64,000 nt of DNA from Pseudonocardia sp. TRM90224 (GCF_021245725.1 NZ_JAJGSX010000003.1:310001-374000), one strand, 5' to 3'; shown: positions 9,023 to 18,049, counted from the first letter of the stretch. The notes: generated from the sequence alone by a model not told the origin. Program-made: numbers and translations.

Positions 9023-9583
9023 TCAGGAGCGGCCGCTCCACTGCGGCTCGATCGCAGCCCAGCCCGACTCCCACTGCTCGTCGTCGAGCGCGTCGAGCCT
9101 GCGGCGCCAGACGGCGACCATGAAGGCCAGCATCGCCCAGCAGGTGAGCGCCGTGGCGCAGGCCGCGATCAGCCCGACGATGGTGGGGTCGTCGTAACGC
9201 GGCTGCGGGGTCAGCGGCCGGCCGGAGCCGTCGACCACCAGCGTGATCGTGTCGCCCTCGGCGAGCCCGGCCTCGGCCCACACCTGGGCAGTCCGCAGCC
9301 GACCGTCTGCCGCGATCCACCGCGCGGGCGTCGGGACGACGGCGCCGACGGTCGCCAGCTCCGGGGCCGGCGACGGCGCCAGCAGCTCGGCCTCGACGGT
9401 CGGCTGGCCGGGCGGTGGGGTCGGCACGGTGGCGGCCGCGACGAACCCGACCAGCACGGCGATCCCGACGGCCAGTACCGCAAGTAGTGACTGTGCGCGA
9501 CGCAAAGCGTGCCGAGCGCGATCAGTACTGCGCATCAGGGTGCCTGCCGGGCCAGCGGCGTCACGCGGCGTGTGGGGCTCCAC
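9023..9583 (-). CDS. Rv1733c-like two-TM membrane protein
   Basis: About 186 residues from the GTG at 9583. One membrane helix near the N-terminus (LLAVLAVGIAVLVGFVAAAT), an extracytoplasmic domain containing VPTPARWIAADGR and EGDTITLVVDGSGR, and a second helix (IVGLIAACATALTCWAMLAFMVAVW) before a cytoplasmic tail. This order and the PARW...G..VDxxG pattern resemble mycobacterial Rv1733c, a conserved membrane protein of unknown function. The start is uncertain: the frame is open to 9715 and a later ATG at the MRSTDRAR segment is also possible; none has a strong ribosome site. Confidence 0.7.
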   Translation of the reverse strand: MEPHTPRDAAGPAGTLMRSTDRARHALRRAQSLLAVLAVGIAVLVGFVAAATVPTPPPGQPTVEAELLAPSPAPELATVGAVVPTPARWIAADGRLRTAQVWAEAGLAEGDTITLVVDGSGRPLTPQPRYDDPTIVGLIAACATALTCWAMLAFMVAVWRRRLDALDDEQWESGWAAIEPQWSGRS

Positions 9584-9702
9584 GCTTGTCTTTCGCCGTA
9601 CGCCCGGCAGTGTTACGACCGTTCGGCGATGGGGCCGGGAGCGGCACGTGACGGGCGGTGCGGCATGATCCGCCTCGCGACACGCCGTCGCCGACCCCCG
9701 GC

Positions 9703-9730
9703 TTGACTCGAACATTCGTTCGTATATAGT
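9703..9730 (+). promoter_or_regulatory. sigma-70-like promoter with LexA/SOS-type box in its spacer
   Basis: TTGACT (9703-9708) and TATAGT (9725-9730) are 16 bp apart and read toward the ATPase gene at 9870. Inside the spacer, CGAAC ATTC GTTCG (9709-9722) is a perfect 5-4-5 dyad matching the actinobacterial LexA consensus (TCGAAC-N4-GTTCGA; 9708-9723 differs only at the last base). A repressor bound here would block polymerase directly. Confidence 0.65.
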
Positions 9731-9739
9731 CGCCGAGAC

Positions 9740-9803
9740 GTCGATCGGGTTCTCTAACGATCTCTAGCGGCTGGCGCATACACGCGCATACAAGCCGATC
9801 GAC
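9740..9803 (+). other. leader region with long-range 9-bp dyad
   Basis: GTCGATCGG (9740-9748) can pair with CCGATCGAC (9795-9803), enclosing a 46-nt segment with two copies of GCGCATACA-like sequence. It falls within the predicted 5' leader of the ATPase gene (about 140 nt). It may be an mRNA structure; I see no tRNA or known riboswitch here. Confidence 0.35.
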
Positions 9804-9869
9804 GACACGCCATCGCGCTTGCTAGCGAGTTCTACGGTTCCGGCAATAAACGCCGATACCGTCCGATGC

Positions 9870-11060
9870 GTGGACCCTGTGCGCAATCCGTTCGCCCCTG
9901 GAGCAGGTCAGCGCCCTCCCGAGCTCGCCGGTCGCGACCGCGAGGTCGACGCGTTCGAGATCGTGCTCGAGCGGGTTGCCCGTGGCCGGCCCGAGCGCAG
10001 CCTCGTGCTCACCGGCCTGCGAGGCGTCGGCAAGACGGTGCTGCTGGGCGAGCTGCGGTCGATGGCCGTCAAGGCGGGCTGGGGCGCCGGCAAGATCGAG
10101 GCGCGCCCGGAGGCGGACCTGCGCAGGCCGCTCTCGGCCGCGTTGCACCGCGCGATCCGCGACCTCGCCGTGCGCCATCCCAGCCCGGAACGGGTCGACG
10201 AGGTGCTCGGCGTGCTCAAGGCGTTCGCCATGCGGTCCGCGCCCGAGGGCGCGAAGCTGCGCGAGCGGTGGCAGCCGGGCATCGACGCGCCGGTCAAGAG
10301 CGGTCGAGCCGACTCCGGCGACATCGAGATCGACCTCGTCGAGCTGTTCACCGAGGTCGCGAGCCTCGCGGGCGACCTGGAGACGGGCGTTGCGATCCTC
10401 ATCGACGAGATGCAGGACCTGCGCCCCGACGACGTCTCCGCGCTCTGCGCCGCGTGCCACGAGCTCTCCCAGTCGCGGATGCCGCTGGTTGTCGTCGGTG
10501 CCGGCCTGCCGCACCTGCCGGCGGTGCTCTCGGCCTCGAAGTCGTACTCGGAGCGGCTCTTCAAGTACTCCCGGATCGGCCCGCTCGACCGCGCCGACGC
10601 CGACTTCGCGCTGCTCGCGCCGGCCCAGCGGGAGGAGTCTTCGTTCGACTCCGACGCACTCGACGCGCTTTTCGAGGCGTCCAGCGGCTACCCGTACTTC
10701 GTGCAGGCGTACGGCAAGGCGGCGTGGGACGCGGCACCGCGCAGCCCGATCGGTGCGATGGACGTGAAGATGGCGGCCCCGGAGGCCGAGGCCGAGCTGG
10801 CCGTCGGGTTCTTCGGCTCGCGGTTCGAGCGTGCGACGCCCGCCGAGCGGGAATACCTGCGTGCGATGGCCGAGCTCACTGAGGGCAGGGACGAGCCGGT
10901 GGGGACGTCCGGCATCGCCGACCACCTCGAACGACGGGCGTCGTCGCTGTCACCCGCACGCGACAGCCTGATGAAGAAGGGCCTCGTGTTCTCAGCGCAG
11001 CGTGGTCAGATCGCCTTCACGGTGCCGCACTTCGGCCGGTATCTGCTCGCCCAACCCTGA
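9870..11060 (+). CDS. AAA/Orc1-Cdc6-like ATP-binding protein, putatively SOS-controlled
   Basis: A 396-residue P-loop ATPase: Walker A GLRGVGKT (residues 49-56), Walker B AILIDEMQDL (about 176-185), a sensor-like VVVGAGLP, and a C-terminal region with a winged-helix-like stretch (GIADHLERRASSLSPARDSLMKKGL). The start GTG 9870 gives the N-terminus DPVRNPFAPGAGQRPPELAGRD, which fits this actinobacterial family as I recall it; the frame is open further upstream to 9819. The family resembles STAND/Orc1-type ATPases, but its process is unknown. The only promoter I see upstream carries a LexA-type box, suggesting a role in the DNA-damage response. A strong hairpin terminator follows. Confidence 0.82.
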   Translation: MDPVRNPFAPGAGQRPPELAGRDREVDAFEIVLERVARGRPERSLVLTGLRGVGKTVLLGELRSMAVKAGWGAGKIEARPEADLRRPLSAALHRAIRDLAVRHPSPERVDEVLGVLKAFAMRSAPEGAKLRERWQPGIDAPVKSGRADSGDIEIDLVELFTEVASLAGDLETGVAILIDEMQDLRPDDVSALCAACHELSQSRMPLVVVGAGLPHLPAVLSASKSYSERLFKYSRIGPLDRADADFALLAPAQREESSFDSDALDALFEASSGYPYFVQAYGKAAWDAAPRSPIGAMDVKMAAPEAEAELAVGFFGSRFERATPAEREYLRAMAELTEGRDEPVGTSGIADHLERRASSLSPARDSLMKKGLVFSAQRGQIAFTVPHFGRYLLAQP

Positions 11061-11139
11061 TACTGGTCCGTTCGAGTGAACCTGGTTTGGCGCGGTAAGA
11101 GACGTAACGTGATGCCCGTCCAGTCCGATTCCCACTACA

Positions 11140-11184
11140 GCCCCGCGGTGCTGTCGGACCCCCGACCTGGCAGCACCGTGGGGC
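11140..11184 (+). terminator. hairpin terminator after the AAA ATPase gene
   Basis: GCCCCGCGGTGCTG (11140-11153) pairs with CAGCACCGTGGGGC (11171-11184), with one mismatch, and is followed by the pyrimidine-rich TTCCTCTTTCC. It lies 80 bp after the stop at 11060. Confidence 0.75.
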
Positions 11185-11250
11185 CTTCCTCTTTCCGGCG
11201 GTCGCCGGGGCGCCATCGGCCGATTCGTGACAGGTCGTAGCATCAGGCCG

Positions 11251-11568
11251 GTGCAGGACCCCAGGCTAGAGATTCAGATGCTGCACGACCGTGTGATGGT
11301 GAAAGCGGACGGCAGCGCAGAGCGCCGTAGCAGCGCAGGGATCGTGATCCCGGCAACCGCTGAAGTCGCCAAGCGTCTGATATGGGGTGAAGTGTTCGGC
11401 GTGGGCAACCACGTCCGCACGGTCAAGGTCGGCGACCGCGTCCTGTTCGCGAGGGACGATCAGTACGAGGTCGACGTGCAGGGGGAGTCGTACCTGGTGC
11501 TCAGGGAACGAGAACTGCACGCGGTCGCCACCGAGCGAACGGAACACGGTACGGGGCTGTACCTGTGA
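11251..11568 (+). CDS. GroES-like (Cpn10 family) protein without adjacent groEL
   Basis: A 105-residue Cpn10-fold protein: LHDRVMVK at the N-terminus, a short mobile-loop-like segment (ERRSSAGIVIPATAE), GEVFGVGN, KVGDRVLFARDDQYEVDVQGESYLVLRERELHAV and an atypical extended tail ERTEHGTGLYL. Classical GroES lacks this tail and is encoded beside groEL; here no groEL is in the window. It is therefore probably a paralogue rather than the housekeeping co-chaperonin. I chose GTG 11251 because it gives the N-terminus I expect for this paralogue; the frame is open to 11227 and an internal ATG at 11278 is possible. Confidence 0.8.
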   Translation: MQDPRLEIQMLHDRVMVKADGSAERRSSAGIVIPATAEVAKRLIWGEVFGVGNHVRTVKVGDRVLFARDDQYEVDVQGESYLVLRERELHAVATERTEHGTGLYL

Positions 11569-11619
11569 CGTGCCGGGCTGGAGGGCCCGGCGCAAGATGG
11601 TTCGAGGGGAACAGACTTC

Positions 11620-14319
11620 ATGCCCGAGCGGCAGTCATCGCCCGGCGAGGCAACACCGCAGCCCGACAAGGGAGCTGCTGACGGGACCACGCAGTCGCCG
11701 CCCGAGGGTGAGACGGTCGCGGAACAGGTAGCGGCGCAGGTCGCCCACGATTCCGAAGCCGTCGAACCGGGCCCGGTCGCGCCGGCCGACAAACCGGCCG
11801 CCGACGCGCCCGTCGTCGCCGGCGCCGAGGTGGTCGAGCAGGCGAACGAGGACGTCGCCGAGCAGACCGCGCAGGACGAGGCCCCAGAGATGGCCCCGGA
11901 GAAGGCCCCACAGAAGGGCCCACAGAAGGGCCCGGCAAAGAGCCCGGAAAAGGGGCCGAACAGAAAGGCGCCCGCCATCCCGGCCACCGTCGTGATGCCG
12001 GCCGGCGCGCCCACGAAGCAGCCGGGGAAGCAGCCGGGCCAGCAGGCCCGACCGCGGCCGCGTCCCCGGCAGGGCCAGCCGGTCGCCGATGAGAGCCCGA
12101 CGACGATGGCGCCGTCGGTCGCCTCCGCTGCCTCCGCGCAGGCCACCCAGCACCTCGATCTCGCCAAGGCCGCCGGCGAGCAGCAGCAGTCCCGGCCGGC
12201 GCCCGCCCAGCAGGCGAAACCTGCCGCGAAGTCCCGTCCGCAGCCCGGGAACACCGAGCAGAAGGTGCCAGGGCAGAAGATGCCAGGGCAGAAGGTGCCA
12301 GGGCCGAACGCGACAGGCTCGACGTGGTTCGCCGGCTCCGACGCCGAGCGGACGCAGGTGCTGCCGCGCAGCCCCGCGGGCCCGCCGGCCGCTCCCAGCC
12401 CGTCGCCCGCCAACCCGCCTGGGCCCAAACCCGCCGCGGCGACGTCGGCCGTGGCCCATTCGACCGCACCGCATTCGCCTTCATCGCGGCCCGGACCGGC
12501 GGATCCGCCGACCGAACGCATCCAGATGCGCGAGCAGCCCACGATGGTCGCCCCTCGCGAGGCGCCGCCGCAGGACCCGCCGGTCGGTCGTCCGCCCGGC
12601 GGTGGTGGCGGTGGTGGTGGCGGCGACGAGGGTGGCGGCGCCCAGCGCCCGCGCCGGCTCAAGCGTTCGCTGCTCGTCGTCGGCGGGGTGCTCGCCGCGC
12701 TCGTCGTCGGCTACGGGGCCGACCTGCTGCTCGGATCCGGATCCGTGCCGCGCGGTGTGACGGTCGCGGGGGTCGCGCTCGGTGGCCTGAACACGAACGA
12801 GGCCGAGCGGCAGCTGCGTGCCGAGGTCGAGCCGCGGACGACGCAGCCGATCGCCGTCGCGGTCGGTGAGGCGACCGCCGAGCTCGACCCGGCCCGCACC
12901 GGGCTGACCGTCGACTGGGCGGCCACGATGGCCGAGGCGAGCGCGCAGCCGCTCAACCCGATCACACGCATCACCTCGTTCTTCACCGAACGCCCGGTCG
13001 GGGTCGTCACCACCGCCGACGAGGAGGCGCTCAACGGCGCGCTCGGCGAGCTGGAGCCGATCGTCGCGAAGGCACCGGTCGAGGGCTCGGTGAAGTTCGC
13101 CGGCACGATTCCCCAGGAGATCGACCCGGTAGCGGGCCAGCAGCTGGACATCCCCGCTGCCGGGGTCGTGCTGCGCGACCACTGGGTCGACGGCGGTCCG
13201 GTCGCGCTGCCGCTCGTCGTGCTGGAGCCGACGACGAGCATCGCCGACGTCACGGCCGCGATCGACCGGGTCGCGAAGCCCGCCGTCGCGGCTTCGGTGA
13301 CGGTCGTGGGCGAGAAGGACACCAAGGGCTCGCTGACCCCCACCGTGATCGCCGGGGCGTTGAGCTTCCGGCCGGATCCGGCGGGTGGCCTCGTCGCCGA
13401 GCTGAACCCCACCCTGCTCGAAGAGGCTCTGTCGCCGGCGCTGTCCGCGTCCGAGCAGGCGGGCAGGGATGCCTCGCTCGACTTCTCGACGGGCGCGCCG
13501 GTTGTCGTGCCGTCGCAGGACGGACGCGGCGTCGACTACGAGGCGACGGCGAAGCTGTTGATCCCCGTGCTGAGCGCGCCGACGCCCCGCCAGATCATGG
13601 CGGTGTACGCGGAGCAGCCCGCCGAGCTGACCACCGAGGAGCTGAACGCGCTCGGGATCACCGGCGTCATCGGCGAGTTCACCACGGGAGGGTTCGCCGC
13701 CGACTCCGGCCGCAACATCAAGCGGGCCGCCGAGCAGATCAACGGGAAGATCGTCCAGCCGGGCGAGACGTTCAGCCTCAACGCGGTGACCAACCCGCGC
13801 AACGCGGCCAACGGCTACGTCGAGGCCGGGATCATCTCCGAGGGGCACCCGTCGCGCGGCATCGGCGGCGGTGTCTCCCAGGTGGCGACCACCCTCTACA
13901 ACGCGTCGTACCTGGCCGGGATGGTCAACGTCGAGCACAAGGAGCACAGCTTCTACATCAGCCGCTACCCGGCCGGTCGCGAAGCCACCGTGTTCGACGA
14001 CCTCATCGACCTGAAGTTCCGCAACGACAACCCGACCGGCGTCATGATCCAGACGGTCTGGACGCCGACCTCGCTCACCATCCGGATCTACGGGACGAAG
14101 CGGTACGAGGTCACGGGAACAACCGGCCCGCGGCACGATCCGACCGACCCCAACACCGTCACGATCCCCGAAGGGGAGCCGTGCAGCACGAGCGAAGGCG
14201 CGCCCGGCTTCACGGTGACCGACACCCGCACGCTGCGCGAGATCAGCACGGGCCAGGTGCGGACCGAGGAGCGGACCGTCCGGTACAACCCGTCGCCCAA
14301 GGTGATTTGCGGGGGATGA
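11620..14319 (+). CDS. VanW family protein with long disordered N-terminus
   Basis: An 899-residue single-pass membrane protein. Residues 1-345 are low-complexity, rich in Pro, Ala, Lys and Gln, with short repeats (QKGPQKGPAK; PGQKMPGQKVPG) and a run of Gly (GGGGGGGGD). One membrane helix follows (LLVVGGVLAALVVGYGADLLL, about 349-371), then two YoaR/PG_binding_4-like domains (about 376-640) and a VanW domain (about 694-830) with the core FSLNAVTNPRNAANGYVEAG and GGGVSQVATTLYNASYLAG. VanW proteins accompany glycopeptide-resistance clusters and bind or remodel peptidoglycan; the biochemical activity is unknown. The cytoplasmic tail is unusually long. A ribosome site GAGGGGAA precedes ATG 11620. 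Confidence 0.88.
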   Translation: MPERQSSPGEATPQPDKGAADGTTQSPPEGETVAEQVAAQVAHDSEAVEPGPVAPADKPAADAPVVAGAEVVEQANEDVAEQTAQDEAPEMAPEKAPQKGPQKGPAKSPEKGPNRKAPAIPATVVMPAGAPTKQPGKQPGQQARPRPRPRQGQPVADESPTTMAPSVASAASAQATQHLDLAKAAGEQQQSRPAPAQQAKPAAKSRPQPGNTEQKVPGQKMPGQKVPGPNATGSTWFAGSDAERTQVLPRSPAGPPAAPSPSPANPPGPKPAAATSAVAHSTAPHSPSSRPGPADPPTERIQMREQPTMVAPREAPPQDPPVGRPPGGGGGGGGGDEGGGAQRPRRLKRSLLVVGGVLAALVVGYGADLLLGSGSVPRGVTVAGVALGGLNTNEAERQLRAEVEPRTTQPIAVAVGEATAELDPARTGLTVDWAATMAEASAQPLNPITRITSFFTERPVGVVTTADEEALNGALGELEPIVAKAPVEGSVKFAGTIPQEIDPVAGQQLDIPAAGVVLRDHWVDGGPVALPLVVLEPTTSIADVTAAIDRVAKPAVAASVTVVGEKDTKGSLTPTVIAGALSFRPDPAGGLVAELNPTLLEEALSPALSASEQAGRDASLDFSTGAPVVVPSQDGRGVDYEATAKLLIPVLSAPTPRQIMAVYAEQPAELTTEELNALGITGVIGEFTTGGFAADSGRNIKRAAEQINGKIVQPGETFSLNAVTNPRNAANGYVEAGIISEGHPSRGIGGGVSQVATTLYNASYLAGMVNVEHKEHSFYISRYPAGREATVFDDLIDLKFRNDNPTGVMIQTVWTPTSLTIRIYGTKRYEVTGTTGPRHDPTDPNTVTIPEGEPCSTSEGAPGFTVTDTRTLREISTGQVRTEERTVRYNPSPKVICGG

Positions 14320-14424
14320 AACACCCACGTCCGTTATAGCCCTTACGTGGGCGCAGGTCTTCCGCGATCCAGGTCACACTTCGTACTCTCGATGCTTCAA
14401 CGGCGACAGGGATCGGGGGCGGTC

Positions 14425-14850
14425 ATGCGGATCGCGGATGTTCTGCGCAACAAGGGCAGCGACGTGGCGACGGTGGAGCCGTCGGCAACGGTGGCGGAAC
14501 TGATCGGGGTGCTGGCGACGCACAACGTCGGAGCGCTGCCGGTGGTGGCGGAAGGCAAGCTGATCGGCATCGTCTCCGAGCGCGACATCGTCAGGAGGCT
14601 GCACGCGGGCGGCGCCGAGCTGCTCGGGGCGGTGGTCTCCGACATCATGACCGCCGAGGTCACGACGTGCGGTCCGGGCGACGACGTCGCGGATCTCGCC
14701 AAGGTCATGACCGCCGGCCGGTTCCGGCACCTCCCGGTCGTCGTCGACGGGGAGCTCGCCGGGATCGTCAGCATCGGCGACCTCGTCAAGGCGCGCATCG
14801 ACCTGCTGGAGTCCGAGCGCGAGCAGCTGCAGTCCTACATCGCGGGGTAG
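14425..14850 (+). CDS. two-CBS-domain protein
   Basis: A 141-residue protein consisting only of a CBS pair: CBS1 covers residues 1-65 (VATVEPSATVAELIGVLATHNVGALPVV...GIVSERDIVRRL) and CBS2 residues 75-130 (VTTCGPGDDVADLAKVMTAGRFRHLPVV...GIVSIGDLVKARI). Such stand-alone pairs sense adenine nucleotides or related ligands; the partner is unknown. The start ATG 14425 follows GGGGGCGG and gives the expected MRIADVL start. A perfect 18-bp-stem terminator lies just after the stop and also serves the convergent acyl-CoA dehydrogenase gene. Confidence 0.88.
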   Translation: MRIADVLRNKGSDVATVEPSATVAELIGVLATHNVGALPVVAEGKLIGIVSERDIVRRLHAGGAELLGAVVSDIMTAEVTTCGPGDDVADLAKVMTAGRFRHLPVVVDGELAGIVSIGDLVKARIDLLESEREQLQSYIAG

Positions 14851-14862
14851 CTGATCGAAAAC

Positions 14863-14900
14863 GACACCGCCGTCCACTCCAGGGAGTGGACGGCGGTGTC
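14863..14900. terminator. perfect 18-bp-stem bidirectional terminator
   Basis: GACACCGCCGTCCACTCC (14863-14880) and its exact complement (14883-14900) are separated by only two bases. It lies between the convergent stops of the CBS gene (14850) and the acyl-CoA dehydrogenase gene (14914). Confidence 0.9.
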
Positions 14901-14913
14901 GTGTGCGCCTATC

Positions 14914-16758
14914 TCAGAACGCGGCTTCCGGGAGCTCCATCAGCGAGTTGTCGGCCTGCTCGATGATCGCGCGTTGGGCCGTGAGCTGCGGGAGGATCGT
15001 GCGGGCGAAGAACCGGGCCGAGCCGACCTTGCCCTCGTAGAACGCCGTGTCCTTGGCGGAGACCTCGCCGCCGAGCGCCGTCAGCGCGACCTCCGCCTGG
15101 CGCAGCAGCAACCAGCCGATCAGCAGGTCGCCGACGGCCATCAGCAGCCGGACGCTGTGCTGGCCGACCTTGTAGATGCTCGACGGGTCCTCCACGGAGG
15201 CCATCAGGAACCCGGTGAGCGATCCCAGCATGCCCTGGACGTCGGCGAGCGCGGTGGCGAGCAGCGCCCGCTCCTCCTTGAGCCGCCCGTTGCCGCTCTC
15301 GGCGTCGAGGAACGCCTGGATCTCGCCGGCGACGTGCCCGAGCGCCTGCCCGTTGTCGCGGACGATCTTCCGGAACAGGAGGTCGAGCGACTGGATCGCT
15401 GTGGTGCCCTCGTACAGCGAGTCGATCTTCGCGTCGCGGATGTACTGCTCGATCGGGTAGTCCTGCAGGTAGCCGGAGCCGCCGAGGGTCTGCAGCGAGA
15501 GCAGGAGCTGCTCAGAAGCCCGCTCGGAGCCGACCCCCTTGACGATCGGCAGCAGCAGGTCGTTCACGCGCTCCGCGGTCGTGACGTCCTCGCCGGCCGC
15601 CTGACCTGCGCGGATCTGGTCCTGGAAGGTCGCTGTGTAGGAGTAGACGGCGCGCAGGCCCTCCGCGTACGACTTCTGCAGCATCAGCAGTCTGCGCACG
15701 TCGGGGTGGTGCATGATCGTGACGCGCGGAGCCGTCTTGTCGAGCATCTTGGGCAGGTCGGCGCCCTGCACCCGCTCCTTCGCGTAGTCGAGCGCGGCCA
15801 GGTAACCGGCCGAGAGTGTCCCGATGGCCTTCGTGCCGACCATCATGCGGGCGTACTCGATCACGTCGAACATTTGCGCGATGCCGTCGTGCACCTCACC
15901 CAGCAGCCACCCGACCGCGGGCGTCCCGTGCTGGCCGAACGTCAGCTCGCACGTCGTGGAGGCCTTGAGGCCCATCTTGTGCTCGACGTTGGTGACGAAT
16001 GCGCCGTTGCGCGCGCCCGGCTCGCCGGTCTCGGGGTCGAAGTGGAACTTCGGCACGAGGAACAGCGAGAGGCCCTTCGTGCCGGGCCGCGGCGTGATTC
16101 CCGGGCCCTCTGGCCGGGCCAGCACCAGGTGCATGATGTTCTCGGTCAGGTCGTGCTCGGCCGAGGTGATGAACCGCTTCACGCCGTCGACGTGCCACGT
16201 CCCGTCCTCCTGGAGGACGGCCTTGGTGCGCCCGGCGCCGACGTCGGAGCCCGCATCGGGCTCGGTCAGCACCATCGTGGCGCCCCAGCCACGGTCGATC
16301 ATGAGCTGCGCCCAGCGCTGCTGCTCGTCGGTGCCGCGGTTGTTGATCACGGCGGCGAAGTTCGGGCCCGCCATGTACATGAACGCTGCCGGGTTGGAAC
16401 CCAGGATCAGCTCGGCCGCTGCCCACTGCACGGTCGGCGGGATGCCGTAGCCGCCCAGCTCCGTCGGCAGCCCGAGGCGCCACCACTCGCCGTCCCACAG
16501 CGCCTTGTACGCGTCCTTCAGCGACTGCGGGAGCGTCACCGAGTGCGTCGCGGGATCGAAGACCGGCGGGTTGCGGTCGGCGTCCACGAACGACTCCGCG
16601 AGCGGCCCGACGGCAACGCTGTTGAGCTCCTTGAGCGTGTCGCGCGCGGTCTCGACGTCGACCTCGTCGAACGGGGCTTTGCCCATCCGGTCCTGCACGC
16701 GGAACACCTCGAAGAGGTTGAACTCGATGTCGCGCAGGTTGCTCCTGAAGTGGCCCAT
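14914..16758 (-). CDS. acyl-CoA dehydrogenase, FadE5-like (long form)
   Basis: A 614-residue FAD-dependent acyl-CoA dehydrogenase of the long type, close in size and N-terminus ([11 protein letters not shown]) to mycobacterial FadE5. N-terminal and middle domains include [11 protein letters not shown] and the FAD/substrate loop [19 protein letters not shown]; the C-terminal helical domain has [23 protein letters not shown] and YEGTTAIQ, where the Glu is the usual catalytic base. An extra C-terminal helical domain follows. It acts in fatty-acid beta-oxidation; FadE5 is reported to accept a broad chain-length range. ATG 16758 has AGGTGGAGG immediately upstream, and a duplicated operator-like dyad lies 30-70 bp upstream. 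Confidence 0.92.
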   Translation of the reverse strand: MGHFRSNLRDIEFNLFEVFRVQDRMGKAPFDEVDVETARDTLKELNSVAVGPLAESFVDADRNPPVFDPATHSVTLPQSLKDAYKALWDGEWWRLGLPTELGGYGIPPTVQWAAAELILGSNPAAFMYMAGPNFAAVINNRGTDEQQRWAQLMIDRGWGATMVLTEPDAGSDVGAGRTKAVLQEDGTWHVDGVKRFITSAEHDLTENIMHLVLARPEGPGITPRPGTKGLSLFLVPKFHFDPETGEPGARNGAFVTNVEHKMGLKASTTCELTFGQHGTPAVGWLLGEVHDGIAQMFDVIEYARMMVGTKAIGTLSAGYLAALDYAKERVQGADLPKMLDKTAPRVTIMHHPDVRRLLMLQKSYAEGLRAVYSYTATFQDQIRAGQAAGEDVTTAERVNDLLLPIVKGVGSERASEQLLLSLQTLGGSGYLQDYPIEQYIRDAKIDSLYEGTTAIQSLDLLFRKIVRDNGQALGHVAGEIQAFLDAESGNGRLKEERALLATALADVQGMLGSLTGFLMASVEDPSSIYKVGQHSVRLLMAVGDLLIGWLLLRQAEVALTALGGEVSAKDTAFYEGKVGSARFFARTILPQLTAQRAIIEQADNSLMELPEAAF

Positions 16759-16789
16759 GCCCCTCCACCTCTCACTGACGCTGACGGCC

Positions 16790-16828
16790 TACCCGTCGGT
16801 AACCCAAGCGTATTACTCATCGGTAACC
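16790..16828. promoter_or_regulatory. tandem operator-like dyads upstream of the FadE5-like gene
   Basis: TACCCGTCGGTAACCC (16790-16805) and TACTCATCGGTAACCA (16813-16828) are direct repeats 23 bp apart, about two helical turns. Each contains an inverted pair (TACC-N4-GGTA; TTAC-N6-GTAA). Their position upstream of a beta-oxidation gene suits a TetR-type fatty-acid regulator; no regulator gene is adjacent. Confidence 0.5.
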
Positions 16829-16981
16829 AGGACAAGCCGGGTCGGTCACCGAGAGGCCCCGACCGGGTGATCACACCTTCGAGCGCTCCGGTTGTGCACG
16901 GTCCGTGGAGTGCCGCATGGTTCGGGAGTTATCCAGTGATGCGGATGTGCTCAGTGGTGTGAAGGAACGCGGAGGCAAGGC

Positions 16982-18049
16982 GTGGGTCGAGACGAGGTGT
17001 CACGACGCCGGCTGCTCCTGGGCGGCGCCGCGATGGCCGGGACGGCCGTGCTCACCGGTGCATTCGGAACCGGTGCGGCATGGGCGTCCGGCTCGCCGCC
17101 GATCATCGACTGCGCGGGCTGGGGCGCTCGGCCCAACTCCGACGTGGTGCCGGTGTGGAACCAGCGACCGGTCCGGATCCTCGTGCACCACACGGCCACC
17201 CCGAACGTCGCCGACCTCGGCCGCGGCGCCGCCGACCAGCTCGCGAGGGCGATCCAGAACTTCCACATGGACGGCCGGGGGTGGCTCGACAGCGGACAGC
17301 ACTTCACGATCAGCCGTGGCGGGTTCGTGCTCGAAGGGCGCCACCGCAGCCTCGAGGTGCTGCGCGGAGGCCGTCAGCAGGTCGAGGGCGCGCACTGCAC
17401 CGGGCAGAACGTCGTCGCGGTCGGTATCGAGAACGAGGGGACGTACGTCGGGGAGGACCCGCCGGCGCAGCTGTGGAACCGGCTGCGCGAGATGTGCGCC
17501 TACCTCTGCACCCAGTACGGCATCCCGCCGACGGAGCTCTACGGACACCGCGACTTCAAGAACACCGCGTGCCCCGGCGACCGGCTCTACGGCATGATCC
17601 CGCGGCTGCGCGGCGAGGTCGCCGGAATGCTCGGCCAGCGGCTCGAAGCATGGGAGACGCAGCGCGCGAGCTGGCCGCTGCTGCGCAGGGGCGACCGCGG
17701 GCCGGTTGTCGGCGCGGCGCAGTACCTGCTGGCCGCGGTCGGCCTGCTCGACGGCGCTCCGAGCGGAGTCTTCGACACCGGCACCGATGCCGCCGTCCGC
17801 CGGTTCCAGCAGCTCACCGCGGCCGAGGAGATCAACGGCCTGCTGGGCGGCGAGTCGTGGCCGCTGCTCGCCCGCACCGTGCACAAGGGCGAGGGTGGGG
17901 CGGCCGAGCAGGCCGTGCTCGTGCTGGCGGCGGAACGCGGCGCCGAGAGCATCCCCGACACCGTCGACGCGGCCGTGTGGCAACGGCTGCTCGGCACCGA
18001 CGGCGTGCCCATCGCGGTCGTGATGGATCCCGTTGGTCCACCCCGCTGA
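16982..18049 (+). CDS. Tat-exported peptidoglycan-recognition/N-acetylmuramoyl-L-alanine amidase
   Basis: A 355-residue secreted protein. The N-terminus carries a twin-arginine signal (SRRRLLLGG, then a hydrophobic stretch to AWASG). The Amidase_2/PGRP domain spans about residues 40-215, with zinc-ligand candidates in LVHHTAT (His69/70) and GHRDFKNTACPGD (His189 and Cys197, spaced as in T7 lysozyme). A peptidoglycan-binding-like repeat (LLRRGDRGPVVGAAQYLLAAVGLL...RRFQQLT) follows at about 225-290, then a degenerate second repeat. It should cleave the amide between N-acetylmuramic acid and the stem peptide outside the membrane. Start GTG 16982 has GGAGG six bases upstream. Confidence 0.9.
   Translation: MGRDEVSRRRLLLGGAAMAGTAVLTGAFGTGAAWASGSPPIIDCAGWGARPNSDVVPVWNQRPVRILVHHTATPNVADLGRGAADQLARAIQNFHMDGRGWLDSGQHFTISRGGFVLEGRHRSLEVLRGGRQQVEGAHCTGQNVVAVGIENEGTYVGEDPPAQLWNRLREMCAYLCTQYGIPPTELYGHRDFKNTACPGDRLYGMIPRLRGEVAGMLGQRLEAWETQRASWPLLRRGDRGPVVGAAQYLLAAVGLLDGAPSGVFDTGTDAAVRRFQQLTAAEEINGLLGGESWPLLARTVHKGEGGAAEQAVLVLAAERGAESIPDTVDAAVWQRLLGTDGVPIAVVMDPVGPPR

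Noticed and set aside
9740..9810. Possible tRNA or riboswitch in the ATPase leader
   Set aside because: No T-loop consensus, CCA end or cloverleaf could be built, and no known riboswitch motif was recognised.
11460..12662. Gly/Ser/Cys-rich minus-strand frame opposite the VanW gene
   Set aside because: Mirror of the Pro/Ala/Lys-rich N-terminal repeats of the VanW protein; no start signal or family.
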